Positions 41,814 through 50,399 are shown, counted from the stretch's first letter. The stretch is DNA of 55,730 nt from Hydrogenophilaceae bacterium (GCA_024709485.1 JANJWO010000010.1:1-55730); one strand, 5' to 3'. Notes: generated by a model from the letters alone, not told the origin. Translations and numbers: made by a program.

Positions 41814-42851
41814 ATGAAAAAACTGTTCGCTCTTTCTGCCCTGGCCATCGCCGCCATTGCGGCAGTGTCCGCCGCGCCGGCCTTCGCGCTCGACCATTCT
41901 CAGCTGCCGGCGCTCGCCTTCGGCGGCTTGCTGGTCAACAAAGGCACGCTCGACGCCATCTTCACCGGCCTCAAGACCATCTTCAACAACACCCTCAAGG
42001 CCCAGCCGGGCAGCTGGCAGGCCACTGCGATGGAGGTTCCCTCCACCGGCGCCGGCGAGGATTACGCCTGGCTATCGCGCTTCCCCAAGATGCGCAAGTG
42101 GGTGGGCGAGAAGTTCGTCAAGGTGCTGGAAGCCGGCAAGTACTACAAGAAAAACGAGAACTGGGAAACCACCATCGCCGTTAGCCGCGACGACATCGAG
42201 GATGACCGCCTGGGCATCTACAACACCCAGGCGATGGGTGCGGGCGAAGCCGCCGGCGAGTTGCGCGACATCATTGTCGATGACCTGAAGAACGGCGCTT
42301 TCGCCAATGAATGCATGGACGGCCAGTACTTCTACGACACCGACCATCCGCTGAAAAACAGCGACGGCGTGACCAGCTCGGTGAGCAACAAGGGCACGGC
42401 TGCGCTCTCGGCCGCCACCCTGGCTGCGGCAAAGGCCAGCCTTGGTGCGGCCATTGAGGCAATCATGAACTTCACCGACTCGGAAGGCATGAAGCTGCGC
42501 CTGATTCCGGACACCCTTGAAGTGCCGCCCGCGCTGTTTGACGTGGCAAATATCCTGTGCACCAAAGACAAGCTGGTGGACAACTCACCCAACCCCTACC
42601 AGAACGTGCTGAAGGTGCTGGTGAATCCGGCCCTGACCAGCTCTACCGCATGGATGGTTCACGTGACCAGCAAGCAGTCGGTCAAGCCTTTCATCATCCA
42701 GATGCGCAAGGCCCCGGTGTTCGTCAGCCAAACCGACATGTCCGCCGACGACGTGTTCAACAAGGCCGAGTACAAGTTCGGCGCCGAAGCGCGCGCCACC
42801 GGCCTGTACGGCTTCTGGCAGCTCTCCTACGGCAGCACCGGCGCGGGTTAA
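41814..42851 (+). CDS. T: Major capsid protein, Mu T family, with N-terminal signal-peptide-like extension
   Basis: 345 residues from ATG 41814, preceded by AGGAGG. The gpT core begins around residue 33 (LLVNKGTLDAIFTGLKTIFNN) and includes EDYAWLSRFPKMRKW, TIAVSRDDIEDDRLG and YDTDHPL, with the usual C-terminus. Residues 1-25 form a textbook signal peptide (KK, hydrophobic Ala-rich core, APAFA cleavage site). Normal gpT proteins start close to the LVN segment. No better start exists downstream. Confidence 0.92.
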   Translation: MKKLFALSALAIAAIAAVSAAPAFALDHSQLPALAFGGLLVNKGTLDAIFTGLKTIFNNTLKAQPGSWQATAMEVPSTGAGEDYAWLSRFPKMRKWVGEKFVKVLEAGKYYKKNENWETTIAVSRDDIEDDRLGIYNTQAMGAGEAAGELRDIIVDDLKNGAFANECMDGQYFYDTDHPLKNSDGVTSSVSNKGTAALSAATLAAAKASLGAAIEAIMNFTDSEGMKLRLIPDTLEVPPALFDVANILCTKDKLVDNSPNPYQNVLKVLVNPALTSSTAWMVHVTSKQSVKPFIIQMRKAPVFVSQTDMSADDVFNKAEYKFGAEARATGLYGFWQLSYGSTGAG

Positions 42852-42875
42852 TCCCTGGGCACGGGCATTGACCCC

Positions 42876-42900
42876 CAGCCCCTTCCCCGCGAGGGGGCTG
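42876..42900 (+). other. Hairpin after the capsid gene
   Basis: CAGCCCC (42876-42882) pairs with GGGGCTG (42894-42900); no T tract follows. It could protect the capsid mRNA 3' end or attenuate downstream transcription. Confidence 0.45.
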
Positions 42901-42935
42901 TAGTCAACGTCTGATCGACCAACCAGGAGAGACGC

Positions 42936-43328
42936 ATGGCCAAGAATAACCAAGCGAAGAAAGCCGGGAAGACCGGCACCCAGGACGGCGCCGCGGCGCC
43001 GTCCGCACCCAATACTTCAGCCCCCGAGAATGGCTCGGAACACCAGGCTGACGTGTCTGCACCGGAGGCGGGGCAACCCGCTTCCGGCGCTGCCACCGAT
43101 CCTGTGACCCAGCCAGAAAACGCGCAAGGAGGAGACAAGACCTCCCCTGATGCGGGGGAAATCAAGGCAGTCGCACTCCTGGTAACCGCCAAGCGCGCCG
43201 GCTTCCGCCGCTGCAACCGTGCCTGGAGCAAGGAACAGACCCGCGTGCCCATCGATGTGTTGACCGCGGATGAAGTGGAAGCGCTGCTGGCCGAGCCCAT
43301 GCTCGATGTCGTGGTCGAGGGCGAGTAA
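42936..43328 (+). CDS. Mu gp35-like protein (HI1506/FluMu N-terminal domain type)
   Basis: 130 residues. A long disordered Ala/Pro/Glu-rich first half is followed by a small folded C-terminal domain (VTAKRAGFRRCNRAWSKEQTRV, then LTADEVEALLAEPML). This matches the small head-associated protein after T in Mu-like phages. Confidence 0.75.
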   Translation: MAKNNQAKKAGKTGTQDGAAAPSAPNTSAPENGSEHQADVSAPEAGQPASGAATDPVTQPENAQGGDKTSPDAGEIKAVALLVTAKRAGFRRCNRAWSKEQTRVPIDVLTADEVEALLAEPMLDVVVEGE

Positions 43329-43331
43329 CCA

Positions 43332-43742
43332 GTGACCTACGCCACTCAGGCCAATCTCGAATCACGCTACGGTGCCGAAGAGGTGCTGCAGCTCGCCGAT
43401 CGCGATGGCGACGGCGTTGCAGACGCCGGCGTGATCGCCCAGGCGCTGGCTGATGCCGATGCCGAGATCGACGGCTACATTGGCAGCCGCTACCAGCTGC
43501 CGCTGGCCGAAGTCCCGCCCATCATCAACGTCTACGCCTGCGACATCGCACGCTATCGCCTGTACGCCAGCGCCGCCACCGAGGAAGTGCGCAACCGCTA
43601 CCAGGACGCGACCAAGTTTCTGAATCTGGTTGCGCAGGGCAAGGTGATGATCGGCCCGTCTTCGAATGGGGGAGCGCCGATCGAGGCCACCGGCGCCGAG
43701 ATGCAATCGGGCGGCCGTATCTTCGGCAGGGAGAGCATCTGA
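43332..43742 (+). CDS. Mu gp36-like head-tail connector (DUF1320)
   Basis: 136 residues from GTG 43332. YATQANLESRYGAEEVLQLADRD, then AEIDGYIGSRYQLPL and RYRLYASAA, are diagnostic for DUF1320. The stop overlaps the next ATG. Confidence 0.9.
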   Translation: MTYATQANLESRYGAEEVLQLADRDGDGVADAGVIAQALADADAEIDGYIGSRYQLPLAEVPPIINVYACDIARYRLYASAATEEVRNRYQDATKFLNLVAQGKVMIGPSSNGGAPIEATGAEMQSGGRIFGRESI

Positions 43743-44299
43743 TGGGCACGATCAGCCAGGTCGAATCCGCCATCCTCGCCCAGCTGGAAACCACGCTGGG
43801 CGCAACGGTCAAGGTCAAGGAATCCCTGGGCGGAAACTGGACGCTGGACCTGCTCCGAAAGGCAATCCAGAACGCGCCAGGCGTGTACGTGGCTTTTCTC
43901 AACGGCCGCGGCAATCCCAACCGGGACGGCTACCTGGACGGCAGCTTCGTGGTCTTCGTCGTGGCCAAGGGGCCGGTGGAGCAGCTGCGCCGCCAAGGCA
44001 CGCCGCGCGTGATCGGCGCGTATGAAATCGTGGAGCGCCTGGTGCCGGTCCTGTCCGGCCTCAGGGTGGATGGTGTCGGCTCGATCAGCGTTACGGGCGT
44101 GGACAACTTGTTCAAGGAACACACCTTCGAGCTGGGCGGCACGGTTTACGGCATCGCGCTCACGCTGCCCGGCATGCCCATGACTTACCAGGCGGACCTC
44201 GCCAGCCTGGCGCCGTTCCTGCTGTTCCATGCCGAGCATTCCCTGGTGGCTGGCGAGGATGAGCCTGCTGCCATCGACGAAGTACACCTTCCCCAGTGA
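43742..44299 (+). CDS. Mu gp37-like tail terminator (DUF1834)
   Basis: 185 residues. QVESAILAQLETTLG, then YVAFLNGR, VVFVVAKGP, GAYEIVERLVPVL are typical for DUF1834. In Mu-like phages it lies between gp36 and the sheath genes and acts at the head-tail joint. Confidence 0.85.
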   Translation: MGTISQVESAILAQLETTLGATVKVKESLGGNWTLDLLRKAIQNAPGVYVAFLNGRGNPNRDGYLDGSFVVFVVAKGPVEQLRRQGTPRVIGAYEIVERLVPVLSGLRVDGVGSISVTGVDNLFKEHTFELGGTVYGIALTLPGMPMTYQADLASLAPFLLFHAEHSLVAGEDEPAAIDEVHLPQ

Positions 44300-44310
44300 A
44301 AGGACAATTC

Positions 44311-44502
44311 ATGAGTACCCAGATCCACATCCACATCAAGCCCGCCACCGCAGACCTGAAGATCCGCCTGCCCGATCGGCCGATGGAGTTCCTGCCGGCC
44401 GAAGGCGCGCTGGTCGAGAAAAACACCTTCTGGCTGCGCCGGCTGCGCGACGGTTCTGTCGTCGAAGCCAAGCCCGGCGCCAAAACCAAGTCCACCAACT
44501 AA
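44311..44502 (+). CDS. Mu gp38-like protein (DUF2635)
   Basis: 63 residues from ATG 44311 with AAAGGAC upstream (the GTG at 44296 is less likely). KIRLPDRPMEFLPAEGALVEKNTFWLRRL (in part) is the DUF2635 pattern, always just before the sheath gene. Confidence 0.85.
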   Translation: MSTQIHIHIKPATADLKIRLPDRPMEFLPAEGALVEKNTFWLRRLRDGSVVEAKPGAKTKSTN

Positions 44503-44512
44503 GGAGTAAGCC

Positions 44513-45979
44513 ATGCCGCTGCCCTTCAACGACATGCCCGCCAACCTGCGCATTCCGGGCGTTTTCATCGAGTTCGACAATTCCCTGGCCGCGCAGGCCG
44601 AGCAGGAGTTCAAGATCCTGGTCATCGGCCAGCGCTTGACCACCGGCACCGTGGCCGAGGGCGTGCCCACCCGCGTCACCAACGAAGTCCAGGCCGACGA
44701 ATACTTCGGCCGCGGCTCGATGCTGGCCGAAATGCTGCGCGCCATGAAAGCGAAAGACCGCTTCATGGAAACCTGGGCGATCGCCCTGGACGATAACGCT
44801 GCCGGCGTTGCGGCTGCGGGCGCGGTAGTCTTCGGCGGCTCGCCCACCGAGGCCGGCACGCTCAACGCCTACATCGCCGGCAAGCGCGTACAGACGGGCA
44901 TTTCTGCTGCCCAGGCCAGCACCGCGATCGCCACCGCCTTCGCGGCTGCGGTCACTGCCGACACCAGCCTGCCGGTAACCGCGGCCGTTGATGGCGTCAA
45001 CCAGAGCAAGGTCAACCTGACCGCGCGCCACAAGGGCGAGGCGGGCAACGATATCGACATCCGCCTCAACTACTATGGCGAGGCCACGCCCAAGGGCATG
45101 ACGGCCACCATCACCGCCATGACGGGCGGCACTGGCAACCCGGATGTTGCCGACGCGATCGCCGGCTTCGGTGACGCCTGGTGGAACTGGATCGTGATGC
45201 CGTACACCGACACGGCCAACATGGTTGTGCTGGAAACGGAGCTCACCCTGCGCTGGGGGCCTACGCGCCAGAAAGGCTGCCGGGCCTTTGCCTCCTATCG
45301 CGGCAATCACTCTGCCACCGGCACGTTCGGTTCCGGCCGCAACAGCCCGCACGTCACCTGCATGGGCACGAACATGGCGCCGCAGCCGCCTTACATCTGG
45401 GCAGCCGTCAACGCCATCGCTGCGGCCAACCCCCTGGCGCTGGACCCGGCGCGCCCGCTCAACACCATTGAGCTCACCGGCCTTATGCCGCCGGCGGTGG
45501 CAGACCGCTGGGACGATGACGAGCGCAACCTGTTGCTGTGGGACGGCATCAGCACCTACAAGGTGACCAGCGATGGCCGCTGCCTGATCGAGCTACAGAT
45601 CACCATGTACCAGCTCAATGCCTCGGGCCTGCCGGACGTGAGCTATCTGTTCATCAACCGGCCCGAGACGCTGGAGCGCATCCGCTTCGAGCAGCGCGCC
45701 CGCGTGGCGGCCCGTTTCCCGCGCCACAAGGTTTCCAACGACGTCAATGCGCGCTTCGGCGCTGGCCAGCCGATCGTCACCAAAACAGTGATTGAGGCCG
45801 AATTGATCGCGTTGTACCAGGTGTTCATCGAACGTGGTTGGTGCGAAGACCTGGAGGGCTACAAGAAGAGCCTGCTCACCGAAATTGACACCGCCAACGG
45901 CCGTGTCAACTGGAAAGACGAACCGCGCCTGATCGGCCCGGCCAACGTCTTCGCCGGCCTTGTCCAGTTCCGCATCTGA
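44513..45979 (+). CDS. L: Contractile tail sheath protein L
   Basis: 488 residues. NLRIPGVFIEFDNSLA at the N-terminus, GFGDAWWNWIVMPYTD, RGNHSATGTFGSGRNSPH and the C-terminal REDUCED-type segment ending PRLIGPANVFAGLVQFRI match gpL. It confirms a myovirus-like contractile tail. Confidence 0.95.
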   Translation: MPLPFNDMPANLRIPGVFIEFDNSLAAQAEQEFKILVIGQRLTTGTVAEGVPTRVTNEVQADEYFGRGSMLAEMLRAMKAKDRFMETWAIALDDNAAGVAAAGAVVFGGSPTEAGTLNAYIAGKRVQTGISAAQASTAIATAFAAAVTADTSLPVTAAVDGVNQSKVNLTARHKGEAGNDIDIRLNYYGEATPKGMTATITAMTGGTGNPDVADAIAGFGDAWWNWIVMPYTDTANMVVLETELTLRWGPTRQKGCRAFASYRGNHSATGTFGSGRNSPHVTCMGTNMAPQPPYIWAAVNAIAAANPLALDPARPLNTIELTGLMPPAVADRWDDDERNLLLWDGISTYKVTSDGRCLIELQITMYQLNASGLPDVSYLFINRPETLERIRFEQRARVAARFPRHKVSNDVNARFGAGQPIVTKTVIEAELIALYQVFIERGWCEDLEGYKKSLLTEIDTANGRVNWKDEPRLIGPANVFAGLVQFRI

Positions 45980-45989
45980 GGAGTGAATC

Positions 45990-46340
45990 ATGAGTGACCA
46001 AATCACCGGCCGCGCCACCATCTACGTCGACGGCAAGCGCATCCCCACCGAGAACAAGGCCAAGCTCATGCCAGGCGGCTTCAACCGCAAGGATGAGCGG
46101 CATGGCGGAAAAACCTACTACGCCGAAGAGGAGGTCTCGCCTGGCGTGGAATGCACCGTGCTGCACACCGCCGACGTCGACATCGTGGCGTTATCCGCCA
46201 TCACCGGCGCCACGGTCATCTTCGAAGCCGACACCGGCCAGAAGTACGTGCTGCGCGGCGCCTTCGCCACCGCCCCGGCGGATCTCGACGGCGATCGCTC
46301 CCAGCTCAAGCTGGCGGCCGATTCCTGCGACAGGATGTAA
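45990..46340 (+). CDS. M: Tail tube protein M
   Basis: 116 residues. ITGRATIYVDGKRIPTENKAKL, NRKDERHGGKTYY and YVLRGAFATAPADLDGD fit the Mu-like tube family. It forms the inner tube under the sheath. The start follows the sheath stop by 10 bases with GAGGAG. Confidence 0.93.
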   Translation: MSDQITGRATIYVDGKRIPTENKAKLMPGGFNRKDERHGGKTYYAEEEVSPGVECTVLHTADVDIVALSAITGATVIFEADTGQKYVLRGAFATAPADLDGDRSQLKLAADSCDRM

Positions 46341-46342
46341 GC

Positions 46343-46744
46343 ATGGCCCAGGTCGAAGTTCCCCTCACGCATGGCCTGAAGATCGGCAACGACACGCTGA
46401 AGGACGCGGTGCTGCGCGAGCCCAGCGCCGGCGACATCATCGAGGCCCAGGAGGAAGCCGAGAAGCTGGTCTACGCAGTGGAAACAGACGGCGGCCGCAT
46501 CGTGCCGACGCTGGTCTCCAGCCCAACGATGGTAGGCGTGCACGTGCTGCGTCGGCAGATCGTGAAGATCGGCAACCTCTCTGGCCCCATCGAGCTGGGC
46601 ATGCTGAAGCAGCTGCACCCGGAAGACTTCGCGCTGCTGCAGGCCAAGGCAGATGAGCTGGATGCCGCCATGAGTGCAGAGATCGCGTCCCGCGAGGTGG
46701 CGCAACGGGGGCGAGATGATGGTGGTGGCAGCGGCGCTGGATAG
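46343..46744 (+). CDS. Tail assembly chaperone gp41
   Basis: 133 residues in the zero frame. VPLTHGLKIGNDTLKDAVLREPSAGDIIEA (in part) is the phage tail assembly (gp41) signature. The frame ends at TAG 46742-46744 after the slippery site GGGGGCGA, where ribosomes can move to the gp41' frame. Confidence 0.9.
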   Translation: MAQVEVPLTHGLKIGNDTLKDAVLREPSAGDIIEAQEEAEKLVYAVETDGGRIVPTLVSSPTMVGVHVLRRQIVKIGNLSGPIELGMLKQLHPEDFALLQAKADELDAAMSAEIASREVAQRGRDDGGGSGAG

Positions 46745-46850
46745 CGTCACGCCAGCCCTGCTGCTGCGGGGCTTCCGCCTCGATGAAGTATGGCAGCAGT
46801 CGCTCAGGCGGCTGCTGCACATCCTGAACTACATGAAGCCTGCTCAATGA
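46343..46850 (+). CDS. gp41-gp41' frameshift fusion (extended tail chaperone)
   Basis: A -2 shift at 46707-46714 leads from the gp41 frame into GEMMVVAAALDSVTPALLLRG and on to a stop at 46848-46850, next to the tape measure start. The predicted fusion is about 169 residues. In Mu the same octamer GGGGGCGA gives a -2 shift in gene 41. Confidence 0.8.
46707..46714 (+). promoter_or_regulatory. Programmed -2 ribosomal frameshift site
   Basis: The octamer GGGGGCGA near the 3' end of gp41 matches the known Mu -2 slippery sequence exactly. After the shift the new frame stays open to the tape measure gene, while a -1 shift would hit TGA at once. Confidence 0.85.
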
Positions 46851-48676
46851 ACGAACTACGCACTGGAATCGTACTGACGCTGTCGGGCAACCTGGAAGCC
46901 CGTGCCAAGCGTTTCGGCCAGTCGCTCGACAGTTTCAGCCGTCGCGGGCAGCAGCAAATGGGGATGCTGAGCAGGAGCATCACCGGTGTGGGGCGTGCGC
47001 TGGAAAGCATGGGCGGGAAGTGGACGGCAACCTTGGCCGGCGCGGGCGCCACGTACAAGGCCACCAAGGCCATCATGGACTCCGCCGGGCTGGATAAGCA
47101 GCTTATCCGCATTGCCCAGACTGCAGGGGCGACCATAAAAATGGCGCAGGCGTTGCGCGCTGAGTTGCACGTCATGAGCCAGCAGACGGGCCAAAGCCTG
47201 GATGATCTTCTATCTGGCTTCAACGACCTGGTGCAGGCCGGCAACTCGTGGGATCAATCGCTTGCCATGCTGCGCGCCATGAACCCGACGATGGCCGTCA
47301 CAGGAAGCAGCGCAAACACGCTTGCCTCGGCTCTCTCGGTAGCCAGCGAATCGTTCAAGTTCGATCTTTCCCGTGTGGAAACGGCCAAGCTCTTGCTGGA
47401 CCAGATGACGGTGGCTGGGCGTCTTGGCAATGCCGAGCTGGAGGATCTGTCCGGAATCTTCGCCAGGGTCGGCGTGAACGCCAAGTCGGCCAACCTCGGC
47501 TTTACCGACACGCTGGCATTTATCGAGCAGCTGAGCCTGATCGAGCGTCAGCCAGAGCGCCTGGCCACCCTGGCAGACTCGACCCTGCGCCTGTTCACGA
47601 ACCAGAAGTACATGCAAAAGGCTGCCGGCGCGACGGGCGTCAGGTTCTACGACGCCAAGGGCGAGCGCCGCGAGGCTCTGGATGTGCTGCAGGAAATCGC
47701 CTCCAAGTACAAGAAACTGAACTCGGCTGCCGCGAAAGATAATTTTCTTGCGAATGCATTCGAGGGCGCGGATCTGGACACCATTCGAGGGCTTCGTGTG
47801 CTGCTGGATGGCGACGCCCTGTTCAAGGTGCGCGATGTAACAAAGCAGATCGCCGACGCTGCAGGCACCATCTCTCGCGATCTGCCCGATGCCATCAACA
47901 ACAGCGTTGACCAGGTGGCCAGGCTCAAGGGCGCATTGCGTGAAGCGGCAGATGGTTTTGCCGAGCCGGTGAATGACACGATCAACCGCGCGATCAAATA
48001 TCTCATGGACGAAAAAGGCGTCACCGGCGATCAAATGCTGGTGGGTGGCGCCGTGGCGGCGGGTGGTTTGATAGCCGGTGCGAAAGTTGGCGGGAAACTT
48101 CTGCAGAAGGTTGGGGGCGCTGCAGGCGGGCTTGCGGCAGGCAAGGCAATGGAAGAGTTCGCCGGCGTTACGCCTGTGTACGTGGTGAACATGCCAGGCG
48201 GGGGAATCCCCGGACTGCCAGGCGGCAAGCCTGGCTTGCCCGGCTCGCCTGGAGGGGCCGCAGCAGCCGGCAAGGCCGGGCTGGCAGCGCGTGCTGGCCA
48301 GATGCTGAAGATGGGCGTTGCCTCAGCGCCGCTTGCAGCCGTGGGGGGCGGTGTTGCCGCTTCCGGCCTGGCCGGCTACGGCATCGGCACGCTGATCAAT
48401 GACAAATACGTCAATGGCTCCTCGTTCGGCGACCGGCTCGGCAGAAATCTGAACGTCATGGCAGCTTTGCTGGGGAGCAAGGATGCGAAGGCCGCATTGG
48501 CCGCCGATGGCTACAACTCGTTCGGGACCAAGCTGAATGAGGCGGCCAATAAAATTTCGAACGCCAAGGCCAAGATCGAGATCGAGATCAAGGGCGCACC
48601 TGCCACGGTGCGCTCGATGCGTGCCAACAACCTGGACATGGATGTTTCGTCCGGCCTGACCATGCAGGGAAACTGA
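46847..48676 (+). CDS. Tail tape measure protein (Mu gp42-like)
   Basis: 609 residues from ATG 46847, overlapping the gp41' stop (ATGA). The N-terminal coiled coil is followed by the TP901-type core (DKQLIRIAQTAG, LDDLLSGFNDLVQAGNSWD) and a hydrophobic Gly/Ala-rich region (about 405-430 and 505-525). Around residue 450 there is a collagen-like stretch (GGGIPGLPGGKPGLPGSPGG). It sets tail length, probably short for a myovirus. Confidence 0.92.
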   Translation: MNELRTGIVLTLSGNLEARAKRFGQSLDSFSRRGQQQMGMLSRSITGVGRALESMGGKWTATLAGAGATYKATKAIMDSAGLDKQLIRIAQTAGATIKMAQALRAELHVMSQQTGQSLDDLLSGFNDLVQAGNSWDQSLAMLRAMNPTMAVTGSSANTLASALSVASESFKFDLSRVETAKLLLDQMTVAGRLGNAELEDLSGIFARVGVNAKSANLGFTDTLAFIEQLSLIERQPERLATLADSTLRLFTNQKYMQKAAGATGVRFYDAKGERREALDVLQEIASKYKKLNSAAAKDNFLANAFEGADLDTIRGLRVLLDGDALFKVRDVTKQIADAAGTISRDLPDAINNSVDQVARLKGALREAADGFAEPVNDTINRAIKYLMDEKGVTGDQMLVGGAVAAGGLIAGAKVGGKLLQKVGGAAGGLAAGKAMEEFAGVTPVYVVNMPGGGIPGLPGGKPGLPGSPGGAAAAGKAGLAARAGQMLKMGVASAPLAAVGGGVAASGLAGYGIGTLINDKYVNGSSFGDRLGRNLNVMAALLGSKDAKAALAADGYNSFGTKLNEAANKISNAKAKIEIEIKGAPATVRSMRANNLDMDVSSGLTMQGN

Positions 48677-48678
48677 TG

Positions 48679-49158
48679 TCAGGCGCGCAGCTGATCCACC
48701 ACAACCGCTTCCTGCGCCGGAACAAATCCGGACTTGTGGCCAATGCCGCAGAACCAGCCGGCGGTTGCCTTGCCGACGTCTACGCCTGGCTTGGGCGAAC
48801 TGCCGACGTTGTAGAAGAGGTGATGGCCGCTAGCGCGCCACTCACCCGGTATGTGCCTGGTGTCGTCGGCAACCTTGACTTCGAAGCCGACCCAACGCGT
48901 CCAGCCGTAGTCCCTGGTCTGATATCCGGCGTAGCCGTCAGGCGTGACGATGCTCGTCGTGGCCTTCACCCACTCAATGTCCTGGGCGTATTGCGCAAGG
49001 CCGGGGCAGCGGTCGAAGAGCACCTCTGCCGCCTTGCTGACAACGGCATTCTGGCTATCTGCAACGCCTTCTGTCTGGATGGTGAAATGGACTTTATTGC
49101 TGGGCTCGGAGCATCCCGCGAGCAGTGCAATGGCAAGAGTGGCCGCGATGAGTCGCAT
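48679..49158 (-). CDS. Phage lipoprotein on the opposite strand (moron candidate)
   Basis: 159 residues. The lipobox LLAGC puts the lipidated Cys at residue 16. The mature part is a mixed alpha/beta domain with two Cys. A strong ribosome site (GGGAGG, 8 bases before the ATG) supports it over the antisense frame on the plus strand. It sits antisense in the tail operon between tape measure and N, so it needs its own promoter, within the start of N. Such genes are often made by the lysogen for surface changes or superinfection exclusion; that function is inferred. Confidence 0.8.
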   Translation of the reverse strand: MRLIAATLAIALLAGCSEPSNKVHFTIQTEGVADSQNAVVSKAAEVLFDRCPGLAQYAQDIEWVKATTSIVTPDGYAGYQTRDYGWTRWVGFEVKVADDTRHIPGEWRASGHHLFYNVGSSPKPGVDVGKATAGWFCGIGHKSGFVPAQEAVVVDQLRA

Positions 49159-49193
49159 GTTTTTTTCCTCCCTGAGAACTCACAGCCTAGCAC

Positions 49194-50399
49194 ATGACCT
49201 GGCGCGACAAAATCCAATCCAACTCGGCCGATGGCCAGTCGCTGCAAGGCAGCTTCCGCAGTGCCCGGTTCGTGGTGCCTTCGTCCGATGTTGAATTCGG
49301 CCGCCGGGTGCAGGTGCACGAGTACCCGCTGCGCGACATCCCCTACGCCGAGGATCTCGGCCGCAAAGCCCGCCGCTTCAAGATCGAGGTCTTCGTCGAC
49401 GGGAGCCTGGCCGCCGACGGGGATTATCTCGCGGCGCGCGATGCCCTGATTGCCGCCCTCGAGGAAGCCGGCCCCGGCACGCTGATCCATCCGTGGTACG
49501 GCTCGCTGCGCGTGACGCTGGTCGAGTCCAGCCTGCGCGAGTCCACCCGCGACGGCGGTCGCGCCACGTTCCAGCTGGATTTCGTGGAGGCGGGCGAAGC
49601 GGTTTTTCCGTCCACCGTGGTGCAGACCGCGCGCCAGGTGGATGCGGCGGCCGATGCGGCCGTCGATGTTACCCAAACGGATTTCGAGAAATCCTGGGAC
49701 GTGAGCGGCTTGCCGGGCTTTGCCCTGGCAGAACTGGAAGCGGAACTCGACCGTACCCTGGCCAACATCGAGCGTTATGTGTCCGGCATTGCCGACACGG
49801 TCGCCGCCGAGATCCGCGCGCCGGGCAACATGGCGGCCGCGCTTGTCGGCGCGGCGCATCGTCTGGCGGATTCGGTCACCGAGCCGCTGCGCGCAATCTC
49901 GCTGTACAAGACGCTGTTTGGCGCTGGATCGTCCAGCCCCGCCGTGCCCACCACCACTACCACGCGCCGGCGGCAGGCCGCGTTGACCGATGCCATGCAC
50001 GCCGCCGTGCAGCGCAGCGCCGTGATCGAGGCCTGCCGCGCATCCAGTCAGGCCGATTACCCGGCGCGCGATGATGCCCTGGAAATTCGTGCAGAGCTAC
50101 TCGATGCACTGGACGGGCAGATGGAGGCGGTCGACGCGGTGACGGGCGCGCCTGTTGCTGACGAGGTCTATCAGTCCCTGTCTGCGCTGCGTGCGGCCGT
50201 TGCCGAGGATCTGCGCGTGCGCGGCGCACGCTTGCCGGAAGTTAAAAATATAACTTTCGGCGCCACGCTGCCTGCCCTGGTCGTGGCCTACCGCGTGCAT
50301 GGCGATGCCGCGCGCGATGCCGAGATCGTCGATCGCAACCGCATCCGCCACCCTGGCTTCGTGCCCGGCGGCCGCGCACTGGAGGTGCTGAATGGATGA
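49194..50399 (+). CDS. N: DNA circularisation/tail protein N
   Basis: 401 residues. The N-terminal DNA_circ_N block is clear: WRDKIQSNSADGQSLQGSFR, then FVVPSSDVEFGRRVQVHEYP, DIPYAEDLGRKARRFKIEVF. The C-terminal part is helical. In Mu N is a tail/baseplate protein thought to bind DNA on injection. Confidence 0.9.
   Translation: MTWRDKIQSNSADGQSLQGSFRSARFVVPSSDVEFGRRVQVHEYPLRDIPYAEDLGRKARRFKIEVFVDGSLAADGDYLAARDALIAALEEAGPGTLIHPWYGSLRVTLVESSLRESTRDGGRATFQLDFVEAGEAVFPSTVVQTARQVDAAADAAVDVTQTDFEKSWDVSGLPGFALAELEAELDRTLANIERYVSGIADTVAAEIRAPGNMAAALVGAAHRLADSVTEPLRAISLYKTLFGAGSSSPAVPTTTTTRRRQAALTDAMHAAVQRSAVIEACRASSQADYPARDDALEIRAELLDALDGQMEAVDAVTGAPVADEVYQSLSALRAAVAEDLRVRGARLPEVKNITFGATLPALVVAYRVHGDAARDAEIVDRNRIRHPGFVPGGRALEVLNG

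Noticed and set aside
48676-49197. Plus-strand frame opposite the lipoprotein gene
   Set aside because: No ribosome site and no recognisable sequence; the minus strand has a lipobox and GGGAGG.
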